From Candidatus Peribacteria bacterium (GTDB taxonomy: Bacteria > Patescibacteriota > Gracilibacteria > Absconditabacterales > Absconditicoccaceae): a stretch of 64,000 nucleotides of DNA. The notes below the pieces were generated by a model that was not told where the DNA came from, did not search any database, and worked only from the letters and a program-made list of their open reading frames with translations. A program made the translations under genes and the position numbers. Where the stretch lies: NCBI GenBank assembly GCA_023898485.1, contig CP060225.1, positions 937,998 through 1,001,997 of the forward strand, given 5' to 3'. Position 1 is the first letter of the stretch; each line of letters begins with the position of its first letter. Positions 26,481-38,055 of the stretch are shown in pieces.

Positions 26481-27347
26481 CTATTCTTCCTCATAATAAT
26501 AACTGTAGTTGATACCTTTCATAAACATGTCACGACTGTGGATATCGTCAGTGAGAGCATGTTGGATGAGATGTATAATGGTCTCACTACTATGAGGGCT
26601 TGCTATCATAGCGTTCATGTAGTCATTTTTGCTGATTTTGCTCCAGTCGACAGATTTTTGGAGTTGTTTTTTTAGCATCAGATCGAGCCAGATCCTTGCA
26701 GTTCTACCATTTCCTTCCATGAAGGGATGAGCTATATTCATTTCGATATATTTTTTGATGATCTGCTCCAGATTGGTCTCTGGCATACGTTCGATGGATT
26801 GGAGTGTGGTGTCGAGAAACTCTGCACTTGCAAATCTAAATCCTCATTTGGAGATGTTCTTGGTCCTGATCTGTCCTGCAAAATCATAGAGCCCTCCGAA
26901 GAGATATGCGTGTATTTGTTGCAGGCTCTTTACTGTACCGATTTCAAAGTCATGGATGAGGTTACTTTCAAAGAGTGTATATGCTTTTTTCTTGCTCTGT
27001 CCGTCAATGCTGTTGTCGCTATAGAGAAACCAGTCAAGAAAAGTGAGTGTGTTTTTGTTTGGGATCGTTTTTATTACATCCACAATATCATCTTGTGAAA
27101 AACAATCAGTAGCATATTTTTTCCCATCAGAGGCGACTAATTTGAGTTGTCCTATTTTTGCGGACAACTGATTTCATTCTTGTGTGAGTTTTCTTTTGAT
27201 ATCATTCCAATATTTTCTAGGTCTTGGACTATCAGTAATTGCGGCAATAATATCTACAATAGAAAACCACCACTTATTCTGGTCATCATCCCAGATAGCG
27301 CGTACCTCATGATCATTGAAAAACCTGATAGAAATTTTGTGATCCAT
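26481..27347 (-). CDS. Fic-family protein with N-terminal BRO-N-like domain
   Basis: A 288-residue protein. Residues ~1-110 resemble BRO-N/DNA-damage-inducible domains (KISIRFFNDHEVRAIWDDDQ; WWFSIVDIIAAITDSPRPRK). The rest is a Fic domain with DFAGQIRTKNISKGG and the complete active-site motif HPFMEGNGRTAR, so AMPylation or a related nucleotide transfer is possible. Two TGA codons (QEGNQ and KGGFR) are Gly. It is flanked by the flippase gene and a duplicated fragment of that gene's 3' end. A toxin or effector role is inferred; no antitoxin is visible next to it. Confidence 0.85.
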
Positions 27348-27427
27348 AATACGTTTTTGTGTAAAGATCGCAGAGCGGTTATTGTGATCTTAGTATACAA
27401 AAATAGAGCTCTATTGCAATCATTCGC

Positions 27428-28933
27428 TTATTTTTCTTCCCCACTCAAACTATGGCTGGTTGTAATGAGAGGGCGGTAGCTGGCGAGGGTGTAGAGTCAG
27501 GCCATGATGAGTCATCCGACGATAGATCGTGCTCGGTGATGATGTGGTGCGAGATAGTGGATAGTGAGTCCGACGAGGATGATGATGAGGGCATTGATGA
27601 GGAGTCTGGGTGTAGTTTTGGGTAGAAGTGGGAGAGCCTTATATCTGTATGCCATGATGAGTGAGCCGATGAGAAAGAGTGCTTCCAATATTCACTGTCA
27701 CCAGAGTGCTCCGGTGAGTCATCGCTGCCCGATCGCTCGTATCGCGAAGGGAAGCCCAATCAGGATACCGACGCCGTTGATGGTCAGGAGGATGTTTTGG
27801 CGATGGATGGCGAGGAAGAGATAATTGAAACACTGTTTGATAAAGCTACCGACGAGGATGATGGCGAGCCATGGCAGGAGAAAATCTGCGCCGATGTGTT
27901 GTGGTGTAGTGAGGTACTCTGGTCCGCCGACGAGTCCGATGACTTGGGGTGCGAATGCGATGCAGGCTGCGATGATGAGTCCACCGACCCATGTCATGAG
28001 TGTGATGAGTCCACCGATGGCTTGACGTTTGGCTGTGTCGGTGGCGTCGGCGATTTTGTGGATCATGCTGTTTCCTATGCTGGAGGGGATGATGATGAGG
28101 ACGACGATGATGCCGAGGGGGAGTTTTCGGATACCTTGTTCAGGATTGTTTCCTATCGTAGGATAGATGAGTCCGATGATGACGGAGATGGCGAGTGTGT
28201 GCATACTACTCAGAAAATATGCTAGTCCGTAGGCAGCGTTGCGACGAGTAATATCCCATGTGAATTTTCGGTCGGGGATGAGTTTGATCGCTAGATGTTT
28301 GCTGGTCTCGTATCGGGTGTAGATGAGCTGTGCGATACCGCTGATGAGGACAGAGCTCATGATAGCGACGAAGAGTCGGATAGGCATATCATTGCCGCCC
28401 ATGCCGGGTGCGATCCATCGAATCAGTGCTGCCAAGACGATCAGTTGTGCGACTCTAGCGATGGTGAGAGCGATGGTGACCTTTTTCATCTGTCGGAAGA
28501 GCTGGAGAGGGAGCTGGATCATGCTGCTCGCCATAAAGACTGCCGAAAAAAGCGCACCGATAGGCAGACCCCGAGTCAGGTAGGGATTGCTATGGTAGGC
28601 GGGGACTTGGTATGCGATGAGGAGGACGATGGCGTAGACGACAGTGATACTGACGATCCTAGTGAAGAGAAACTTGGAATACTCGGTCTGGAGTTCTTCC
28701 ATTTTGCCTGATTCTTTGAGTGGTCAGAGGATGCGGAGGGTGAGTGTATAGAGCCCGAAGTCTGCGAGCGCTCCCCAGATAGCAAAAATATCCAAAATAT
28801 TGGTATAATCTCCGTAGCGGTAGGGCCCCAGATACTGGGAGATCATCATCACGACGATGATGCCGAGGATGGCAGAGATGGCTCTTCCGATGATTTGCCA
28901 CATGGCGTCAGAGAGGATGCGGGAGGAGGACAT
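27428..28933 (-). CDS. Polysaccharide flippase (Wzx/PST, MOP superfamily)
   Basis: A 501-residue protein with about 14 membrane helices. The start MSSSRILSDAMWQIIGRAIS with MMISQYLGPYRYGDYTNIL is the standard Wzx/RfbX N-terminus; FIKQCFNYLFLAIHRQN lies in the second half. It would flip lipid-linked oligosaccharide across the membrane and could work with the ligase-like protein encoded at 2541. Six TGA codons are read as Gly, one joining the first two helices to the rest. The start ATG at 28933 is preferred over a TTG eight codons upstream. Confidence 0.88.
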
Positions 28934-28986
28934 GTGCTGTAGGGCAATAAAGGGCAATAAAGGACGATGGAGGATTATAGAGGATG

Positions 28987-29778
28987 TTATCCGAGGATTT
29001 TTTTAGCTTCGTCATAGCCGCGCTGGATGGCTTGGTCGAGGACTTTGATGTCATACGCAGAGATGTCACCCAAATAGGGTCTGATGAGTTTGGTTTGTGG
29101 ATGACTTTGGACTTGGTAGTCTTCTATCCTACGCATCATGACGACAAGCGATCTCATGAGGATGTCGCTTTTTTGTGCGAGAGCATTGGTGGGGAGAGTG
29201 ACACCAAGGATTTTTTTCTTCTCTTTTTGGATCTCAAAACCTCCATATCCTCTGCATGATGAGGCGATGATATGCTTGCCGGAGACGTGATCGATGGGTA
29301 AATTATTGATAATACCACCGTCGACGATGGGTTTGTGTTGATCAGGAAGCGAAAATACTCCCGGTACACTGATACTATATCTGACTGCGTCGAGCACTGG
29401 TCCACCTGTGAACACTACTTCTGTGCCGCTGTCGAGGTCGGTAGCGATAGCTTTGAATGGAATAGGAAAATCTTCTATATTTTTGTTACCAATGACTTTG
29501 TCCATCTGTTCGATAATGCTAGCGCCACCGATGGTGATGCTTTTTCGGTTGATGTCGAGGATGTCGGAACTCGTGAGTGTTTGAGCTTTGGCATAGATCT
29601 GGTCTGATGTGAGACCCATGGCGATCAATGAGCCTATCAGTGCACCCATACTAGTGCCGGCGATTTCGGTGATGATGTAATCATTCTCTTCGAGATAGCG
29701 AAGGACACCAATATGACTAAATCACTTGGTTCATCCGCCTCCAAGGACGAGAGAGATTTTCTTTTTGTTTCTAAACAT
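28987..29778 (-). CDS. Patatin-like phospholipase (RssA type)
   Basis: A 263-residue serine acyl hydrolase. The oxyanion loop LGGGGTKGFSHIGVLRYLEE is followed by the nucleophile elbow GTSMG (residues ~42-46) and the catalytic Asp in IVDGGIINNLPID. Two TGA codons encode glycines of the oxyanion loop, so under the standard code the enzyme would lose it. No signal peptide is present. It may remodel host or self membrane lipids; the substrate is unknown. Confidence 0.9.
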
Positions 29779-29841
29779 GTTTTTTCACTATCAAAATAAG
29801 TGACCAGACTCTAGTGATCGTGATGTGAATTGCGAGAGGAT

Positions 29842-30813
29842 TTAGTTGATAGGGTCTGACGGATTTTTTTTAATATTCTGTTTTATTCGATTTATGCCTT
29901 CTAATTGTCGTAGTTGATTTGTATTGGGTATGAAATCTATGATATCATTACTATTTCTTCCTGGTCCATTGTTAGTAAATACGTTATGTCCGATCATTAT
30001 TACGCTTTCCGGAATAGCGACAGATATTATTTGGTCGCCATAGAATGTGTTGGATGCTATATTAGTTACCTCTTTTTGGTCGATTTGCATGGGTATGATG
30101 ACTTCTTTGGGGCACTGATTATCATAATTACTAATTGTTCCATTGATAAAATCAAAGCATGATCTACTTGTTCGATCGGCGCTATCATAATATGTGTTTT
30201 GTAGAGTTTGGTACTCTTCATTGTTGGATCATTGCACTTTAGAAAATGTCATTGTTGTATAGGGTCCACTCGTTTCATCGATCGTTCCCATACAGTTTGT
30301 TGTATTGCCAGCGTGTGTCTCACTTATGGCTGTGATAGCGTATTTTGTATTTTCATTATTTCTGTAGTATGCATAAGAGGTTCCAGTATTTTTGCATTGT
30401 GTATTGGTATATGAGTATACTGCTATTCATTTTTTGGCTGGATCGTGAGGTAGAGTGGAGAGGTATGCAGATAGAGCCTCTCATATCATTTCTATTGTTC
30501 CTTCATTTTGTTCGTGTGTTGTGGTTGCACTTATCAGTGGGCTATTGATTGGTTTTGTAGATACCAGGAGCAATACTCATCACTGTGTAAGCTGATTGGA
30601 GAATGCTGGAGGATATGAGCCATTGTGATCTGCACTATATATGATTATAGCGTTGGAGATTGTACGCATATCTGTCAGACGTGTTGCATCTCTTGTTTTA
30701 AATTGTGTACCAAGTATTCTGGGTATGAGTATTACTATCAGTATACCTATGATGACTATTGCAATTAATATCTCTATAAGAGTGAATCAATATCTTTTTG
30801 TCTGAGGTGACAT
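29842..30813 (-). CDS. Type IV prepilin-like protein with C-terminal LRR-like repeat
   Basis: A 323-residue protein. The leader MSPQTKRYG precedes FTLIEILIAIVIIGILIVIL, a textbook class III pilin signal; the Gly at -1, required for prepilin peptidase, is a TGA codon. The middle is a pilin-like globular domain with paired cysteines. Residues ~255-300 (ASNTFYGDQIISVAIPESV; MIGHNVFTNNGPG) resemble a BspA-type leucine-rich repeat, a module used for surface binding. Five or more TGA codons are read as Gly. The end is TAA at 29842. It probably assembles into or decorates a type IV pilus. Confidence 0.82.
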
Positions 30814-31086
30814 GGTGTTGTTACGGTATCTTATAAAGCACTTGTCACGGTATGTGACGTATATCGTTTTTCATTTTTATATGAAATCATGGGTATTATT
30901 CATTGTCTCTATAGTGTGAATAGTAAAGAATAACCTATCTATGTAAAGTTATTTTCGTTGTTGTGTGATTTTTCAGGATGATCTGTTTGTCGTGTGTGAT
31001 GATTATGATTGCTAATTTCATATGATGTATTTTTTTTATGATAGATGGTATATGGTTGTTGTTTTGATAGAAAATGTATAATTTTT

Positions 31087-31114
31087 TTGCAATTTGGCAA
31101 GGTTTGGGTATACT
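31087..31114 (+). promoter_or_regulatory. Sigma-70-like promoter
   Basis: TTGCAA and TATACT are separated by 16 bp and end 29 bp before the ATG of the large ATPase gene. The rest of the 330-bp gap from 30814 shows no supported gene. Confidence 0.5.
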
Positions 31115-31143
31115 TGTAGTATCTTTATTTGTGAAGAGTGTAT

Positions 31144-34100
31144 ATGGGTGCACGACATGACAAACTCTATCCTCTCATCTATCGCATGGTCACAGGCGAA
31201 TCTCTTCCTGATGATCAAAAAGTTGCTAGTGACCAGTTACTAGTTACGAGCACTTCCATCAAGCACCAAGTACCAACCGCCACCTGACTACTTACTTTCC
31301 ATATTCTGCCATTCAAAGATAATGAATTGGGTATCAATCACTGGCAAGGAATTTTGAAAAATTTCCATAAAATCAAAGAACAACTCGATTTTACTATGGT
31401 GGGAAATAGCGCAACTATTAAAATGTATGTCACGATGCCACTGTCACTTCGTACGTATTTTGAGAATATTTTTTATGCTGCTTATCCGACATCTGATCTC
31501 ATCGAAGTATCTGCATGATTGCCTCATCAAGGTGGTCATCAGCAGTATGTCCATTTTTCGAAAGAGGCAGAAATTGCTACCAAAGAGTACTATGTCCAGG
31601 ATGGTACCTATATCGATCCGATGAAAGATACGATGGCGCTCTTTGCTGCTGTCCCTGCGACGATGTGGCTTACGCTTACGTATAGTCATCGTTTTCAGGA
31701 AAGGTTTTCTTGATGGGATGCTTTTGTGAAGAAGATGATTTCTCTTACTAAGAAAGTCACACCTGACAAACCTACTCCTACCGAGACACCAGAACAAAGA
31801 GAACAACGCGAAAAAGATGAGGCTGCTGTCAAGCAATACCAGCAGTCAAAGGGAGAGCTGTTTCTCTCTGTGAGCTATGCGTTGGTCGGAGCAGATGAAT
31901 ACACAACAGCGGCTATAGAAGATGCACTCAGTAAATCATGGAAAACATTTGTTCCGATGGGGTCGCTATCATTCAAGCCGAAAAAACCTTCATATCAGGG
32001 TATGTCGAGGAGTCAGGCATGTAATTTTTTCCATATTCCTACCAAGGCAAATCCTGTCAAGCAGCTTGAATATGCAGTCTATAGAAAACTTCCGTTCCCT
32101 ACTCATCTTCCCACGCTCGACAATACACCTCATGGTGAGGTGACGATTATTGGTAAGACAGATTTTAAAGGGCAGCATATTCCTTTTGGTATCCGTACGG
32201 AGGATAAGTTCCGTCACATGTATATCATCGGTAAAACGGGTACGGGTAAATCGACGTTCCTCTCGAATATGATCAGATCGGATATGTATTCTGGTTCTGG
32301 ATTATGTTTGATAGATCCACACGGAGATCTCGTCGATACGGTTCTTGAACACGTGCCGAGTCATCGCTCCAATGATGTGGTGCTTTTCGATGTGGGAGAT
32401 CAGGAATTTCCTATCGGATTTAATCTCCTCCAATACAAAACACCTGACGAGAAATTACGTATCGTCTCGGGAGTCGTGTCTGTTTTTCATAAGCTCTTCG
32501 GACATTCACGAGGTCCGCGTCTGGAATATATTCTTCGCAATGTTCTGCTTACGTTGGTAGACTATCCCAATGCAACTATTCTCCACCTGATGCGTGTGCT
32601 GACGGACAAGAATTTCCGTGAAGAAGTGTTATCTCATCTGGATGATGCGGTGGTGATGCGTTTTTGGCGTGATGAGTTTGATAAGCGAAATGATAAACAG
32701 ATCCAAGAAGCCATCGGTCCGATCACGAATAAGGTCTGACAATTTTTGTCATCATCCATTGTCCGTAATATCTTCGGCCAACCCAATACCAAACTTAATA
32801 TGCGTGATGCAATGGACTCAGGCAAAATCATTCTTGTGAATCTGTCCAAAGGTCGCATAGGAGAAGACAATGCTCAGATGATAGGATCTCTATTAGTGAC
32901 CAAAATACAGATTGATGCGATGTCTCGTGCGGATATTAGTTATACTGATCGTAAGGATTTCTATCTCTATATTGATGAATTCCAAAATTTTGCTACTGAA
33001 TCATTTGCTACTATTCTTTCGGAAGCTCGTAAATATAGACTGTCACTGATTGTAGCGAATCAGTATACATCACAGCTAGATCAGACGATCCGTGATGCTA
33101 TCTTTGGAAATGTGGGTACGATGATCTCGTTCACGCTGTGATACGATGATGCAGTCGTGATGTCCTCGCAGTACAAAGAGATGATCACGCCGAATGACAT
33201 GATCTCTCTCCCACGCTTCAAGGCATATACCAAACTCATGGTGGATGGTATTACGACCGATCCCTTCTCTATGCAGACACTACCTCTTGTCTCACCCGAA
33301 GATTCTGTCGAAATCAAAGACAAAATCAGACGCCAATCACGTCAGCGCTATGCGATGGAGCGTGGTCGTCTGGAAGGACTTCTTCAGGCGTGGGCGAGTA
33401 AATCATTTTCCAAGCAAGAGGCTATTGCTCGTCAAGCGCAGCTCGAATGACTGGGACTCGATGAGGGTCAGGTCAGTATTTTGGAAGATCTAGAAGTACA
33501 GCGTAGGCAGCACCTTTTCCGTGACTATGCGGTAGAAGGTAATGAGCCTGATGCGATGCTTATGGATGTCGTTAGCGGGAATCATAGAGCGATCTGGTAT
33601 ACGAAGCCTGAAGACTTGGATCGTGTAACTCAGCTCCATCCCATGAAAACAAAAGGGGCGAGTTTTGATGTGCAGGGACATACATTACATATTACTGTCG
33701 ATAAATATGTCCATCGTTCACTCAGAAATGAAGCCAATAAACTCTTGACGATTTGGGTCGGTACACCTGATGAGGTCCGTGAGCAAATCCGCAATGGCTT
33801 TGGTAATACAGACAAGCGAAAATATGTCGTCAATGTGGAGAAATACCAAAACGCCAAAACACCAAAACACCAAAACGATCACAAGACGAATAATCGCTGA
33901 GACGATTCATCGATTGAGCATTTGGGCACATTTTCTATTGATGATATTGTGCTCGGTGAGTGGTATGATGGCTATGTGAAGCTGATCTATAATTATGGTA
34001 TCTTCGTCACGGTCAAGGGAGTGGAATGATTGCTTCATAAGAACTGGATAGAGAATGTACCCGATAGTGTGAAGTTTACCGATTACTATAATCAGGGAGA

Positions 34101-34176
34101 TAAGATACGTGTCAAAGCAGCAGAGTTTAAGGTGATTAAGGGGGAGAAGAGAGTAGTATGGAGTCAGATAAACTAA
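31144..34176 (+). CDS. TraG/VirD4-like DNA-transfer ATPase with C-terminal S1-like domain
   Basis: A 1010-residue protein once six or more TGA codons are read as Gly. The first ~330 residues are a poorly conserved region with a basic/acidic linker (TPTETPEQREQREKDE). The ATPase core has Walker A IIGKTGTGKSTFL (~residue 362), LCLIDPHGDLVD (~388), Walker B-like FYLYIDEFQNFA (~605) and a sensor region VANQYTSQLDQTIRDAIFGN (~636). A linker rich in KTPKHQN is encoded by CAAAACACC repeats. The last ~75 residues (LGEWYDGYVKLIYNYGIFVT; GLLHKNWIENV) look like an S1 RNA-binding fold. It could pump DNA or protein in a T4SS or pilus-linked system; the S1 tail is unusual. Confidence 0.8.
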
Positions 34177-34225
34177 AATTTATATTATAGTAGCATGGAG
34201 ATGACATTTATCTCTTCTTTTGTGT

Positions 34226-35476
34226 TTATAGATTTCTGAGAGTAGTGATCAGGATATCAATATCTTTCGGTGTGGTATAGGCATGGAAACTGATACGACA
34301 TCAACCATCAATTCAGATATCATGCCAGAATGGAAATGTACAGTGTCCACCACAGCGGATAGCTATCTGATGATCTGCACAGTGCTGGGCGAGAGCATTT
34401 TTGGTGATAGTATCGAGAGTGAAGGAGATGACTCAGCCACGCAAGAACCCCCTCCCGCAAGCGGGTCCTCCCCCTTGTCAGGGGGCGACACTTTTTTCAA
34501 AGGAGGACAAATCAGAGCCGATAATGGCGCATAAGGGGAGAGCTTGAAGTCTTTCTAATGCGTATTGTGTTAGTTCTTGGTCATGCTGACTGATGACCTC
34601 TACTCATCCGATACTATCGATGTAGTCTATAGCTGCTAGTAGGCTGACTGCGCCTACGACGTTGGGTGTGCCTGCTTCTCGTCCGTGGATGTCAGACTGG
34701 AGTTCGTAGTTGTCGCGAGTGACTTCGGCAATAGCTCATCCACCTCATCGTGCGGGAGTGAGTGATGTGATTCGTTTCTTTTGCATTCGAAGCATACCAA
34801 GACCTGTCAGACTGAACATTTTGTGAGCAGTGCCGATGAGCACATCTGCTCCGAGTGTGGTGACATTGATAGGGTATTTGCCGAGTATCTGTGATCCGTC
34901 GATGACGAAAAATATGTCATCTCCCACTATCTGTCTGACGCGAGAGAGGTCAGGCATGTCACCGGTGACATTGGAAAACGCGGAAAGTGATATGACTTTC
35001 GTCGTGTCATCGATGAGAGAGAGGAGGACTGATCGGTCAAGTGTGTAGTTCTCATCAATCGGAAGTCGCCTGATAGTGAGATTGTACTGCTCAGCGATCA
35101 TCTGTCGGGGGACGATATTAGCATGATGTTCAGGAACCCCGAGGATCATACTGTCACCAGGGGTCAGGATACCACTTTTGACCAATGATTGTGCCAAGAG
35201 ATTGAAGCAGGCAGTGGCATTATAGTGGTAGATCACTTCCGCTTCGCTGGATCATCCTATGAATTGGGCAAAGCGAGCTTTAGATTGTTGGTATAGGTCT
35301 TCAGACTGCTCAGCAATACTATAGGTGCCACGATGGATGTTGCTATTGGTGGTAGTGAGATAGTCAGTCACTGCGTCGATGACGGATTGTGGTTTTTGGC
35401 TGGTGGCAGCACTGTCCAGATACACAAGATCGGGATGAGTAGAGAAGATGGGAAAATCGGAGCGAAAGTTTGTCAT
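34226..35476 (-). CDS. SufS/CsdA-type cysteine desulfurase
   Basis: A 416-residue PLP enzyme that releases sulfur from cysteine for Fe-S clusters or tRNA thiolation. Motifs are VYLDSAATSQKPQSVIDA, PEHHANIVPRQ, DIFFVIDGSQILGKYPIN-like PLP aspartate, GTAHKMFSLTGLGML (Schiff-base Lys), REAGTPNVVGAVSLLAAIDY, and the loop RCGGHCTFPFW with the active cysteine. Seven TGA codons are Gly. Between IIGSD and GGVISFTL it has a G/C-rich palindromic in-frame insert (34445-34490). No partner suf genes are adjacent. Confidence 0.9.
34445..34490 (-). repeat. In-frame palindromic element inside the sufS-like gene
   Basis: In the coding direction it reads CCCCC-TGACAA-GGGGG, AGGA, then CCCGC-TT-GCGGG and GAGGGGGTT, two adjacent hairpins. 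It encodes a Gly/Pro/Arg-rich loop (APGQGGGPACGRGFLRG) containing a TGA Gly. It belongs to the same class as the inserts in uvrC and clpB. Confidence 0.7.
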
Positions 35477-35515
35477 GATACCGTATGATCAGGGTTGGTA
35501 AATTACTTTTTTTAT

Positions 35516-35622
35516 GTTACTTTTTTCTACCAGCGAAAAAAGTAACCAAAAACGCCTCGTCTCGGCAGCCAGCGCGTGCCTCGACACCTGCTACGGGTAT
35601 TGTAGCTCTGGCGGCACTTGAC
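35516..35622 (+). repeat. Dispersed intergenic repeat, subtype A
   Basis: A hairpin (GTTACTTTTTTC...GAAAAAAGTAAC) is followed by a tail, CTCGGCAGCCAGCGCGTGCC and TCGACACCTGCTACGG, that is nearly identical to the copy at 41063-41160. It fills the 224-bp gap between the sufS-like gene and the next minus-strand gene. Confidence 0.8.
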
Positions 35623-35700
35623 GCGTTCTTTCGTTTTCATTTTTATATAAAAAAAAATCATCTGCAAGAGAATAGATTGGACCAATTCGTAGAGGATTTG

Positions 35701-37983
35701 TTAGGTGAAGAATTCTGGTACTTTTTCTAGTTGCTCATCAAGTGATGCAAGATCTGCTTGATCTTGTTGGTCTGATTGTGTTTCCATAGCTTGTCTGATA
35801 TCTGTGCTGTAGAGCTGCTGGGTATGTGGAGAGAGTTGTTGTTTGGCTATATTTTTGCAATAATAGTCGAAAGTAATATCAGGATTTTTGGTATCAATGA
35901 TATGCTGTGCATACTCTACAAAAAGAGATAAGTCTTTACTATCCATAGGGGATTTATCTCCTATCTTTTGGAATTTGGAGAGGAGTTCGTGTGAACGATT
36001 GGGATATTGATTATCCATATTGAGATACTGAAACCAGGGATCAGATGACTTGGAGAGATCGATGTCGTTGGATGTCTGAGCTATGTTTTTGATGCGCTGT
36101 GGGAGCGATCCAAGCGTTGCTAAATCTTGTGCTAATTGCTTGTTTTCGGTAGTGCTGTTGCTCTCGGTGGTTCTGTCGATGAGATTGTATGTTTCTTGGT
36201 ATTGTTCATTGTTTTGGTCTGGTCTGTCGTTGTAGTCGTTGGCGGTGTTTTGTGTTTGGTTGAATGTATTGAATTCGGTGGCGAACTGTCTGCCTTGGAG
36301 ATGTGCCTTGAGTTCGGTGGCGTAGCGCTGGATGCTGACCTTTTGGCTGGCGGTGTCGTTTTCGAGTGTGGATTTTTGCTGCGTAGCAAATGATTCAAGT
36401 GATTTTTGGTAGTCTTGGTAGTTGTTAGTATCGGTAATATCTGCTAGACTCATGGTGCTGATGATGCTTCCCATGGTCGGCAGACTGACGCCGTGAAGTG
36501 TGTCTGTGATTTCGTTGCCATCCACTTGATTGTCTTTGCGGTCGAAGATTTTGGGTCCTGTGAGTTGCTCACCGATAGTGATAGGGTGGTGGAACTCGTA
36601 TCCGTCGATGCCAAAAGGGATGGTCAGACCCTGAGTTGCGTCGTACGAGATGGTGGACTGATTGACATCCATATCCTGTCCCATGGATCCGAAAAGATTG
36701 GCAATATGGGCGAGATAGTTCTGCTGTGTAGCGTCTTTGATGGTGTCACTGGTTTGGGTGCTGAGTGATTGGGTGAGGATGGTATGACTTGTCTGGACTC
36801 TCTCATATTGTTCTGGTTTGATGGTTTCCGTATTGATTTTTCTATCACGGATGAGCTGACTGAGTCGCAATCATTGGAGGAAAGATTGTTGCTGCTCTTT
36901 GGGTATAGAAAGATCTTTGACGATTTGTTGGCCGACAGTGCTATCGGGCTGCACGACTTGGTTATTGATCTGGTAGACCATTGGCAGTGTATCTATGATT
37001 TTGTCTGCTAGTGTGCCAAACTTTTCCTGGTTTTCAGGATTTTGGATGATGTTTTGGAACTCTGTGTCATGCGCACCATCAAATCACTCTATCTGTCATA
37101 CTGCATCATCCTGTGCGAGATCATCGAGCGTGTCTATTTTTTTAGCACTATTGAGAGATTCTACTATCCCCAATGATTCTTTGAGTCCATCAAAAGAGCC
37201 ATCAGACAGATAGGTGAGTACCTTCTGCTGATCATCGTCCTGCCGCTGGAGTTCGTCTGCAAGGTTAGGGTTCTGCTGGAGAGTCAGAAGTTTCACAATA
37301 TCATCTCTCTGGAGATGGTAGTCTGCGAGCTGAGACTCGTCGATGGTGAGTCATTGGTCTACTTTTTGTTGGGCGTTTTGGAAGTTTTCTGATCACTCTC
37401 AATGGATGAGATCAGCTTTTTGCTTAGCGATTTTAATCATCTCTTTTATTTCTTGTCCGATTTCCTTTTGGTTTGCTATACTTTCATCAATTTCTTGTCC
37501 GATTTCCTTTTGGTTTGCTATACTTTCATCAATTTCTTGTCCGATTTCCTTTTGGTTTGCCAATATGTTCTGTTTTTCATCAATTTTTGCTTGTGTAGAG
37601 AGGGCTAGATGGTATTTTTCTTGTGCGACAGTTGTAGCATGGTCATAGAGTGATCCCATCTTTGTATCTCGTGTCATGCTAGTGAGCGCTTGGAGTCCTG
37701 CTATTATGTGTTCAGGCTTGAGTTTTTGATTTTCTTGACTGGTCAAGAATTTTTGGAGTGCCTCTTGCATAGGTTGCTGATCTCCTACTTCACTAGTAGC
37801 TTGTGAGAGGAGTTGTTCTATAGTTTGGTTTATCTGTTGTGCTAGTTCTGGGTCTTGATTTATCTTATTTTGCATATCGGGAGAAAGATGCATCTGTTGC
37901 AGTGCCTCTATCGGTTTATTATTGTTTTGTTGCACCTGTTCTATCGGGTCTTGGCGAGGTGCTTCTCCCTCTCCCAAAGGCAT
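35701..37983 (-). CDS. Large Gln/Asp-rich helical protein with 14-residue repeats, unknown
   Basis: A 760-residue, Gln/Asn/Asp-rich, mostly helical protein with no signal peptide or membrane helix. Residues ~145-195 hold three copies of a 14-residue unit, NQKEIGQEIDESIA, encoded by 42-bp tandem repeats. The rest (e.g. YLAHIANLFGSMGQDMDVNQ; GLTIPFGIDGYEFHHPITIG) is non-repetitive. Reading TGA as Gly (about eight codons) joins what would be four separate frames. The neighbouring secreted protein gene upstream shares the repeat core, so the two probably act together. No family is recognised. Confidence 0.65.
37449..37561 (-). repeat. 42-bp coding tandem repeat, three copies
   Basis: Units start at 37449, 37491 and 37533 (last partial). 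The core GATTTCCTTTTGGTTTG (plus strand) is shared with the repeat in the adjacent gene at 38234-38360. The period of 42 bp keeps frame and encodes 14 residues. Confidence 0.9.
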
Positions 37984-38055
37984 TTGATCACTTGTAAGTA
38001 AAAAATCCTCATACTACCAAGTATAAAGATTTTTTATGATCTTGGCAAATTTTGA

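Noticed and set aside
27797..28711. Plus-strand acidic and Ser-rich open frames opposite the flippase gene
   Set aside because: They mirror a well-supported membrane protein on the minus strand; no start context or family similarity.
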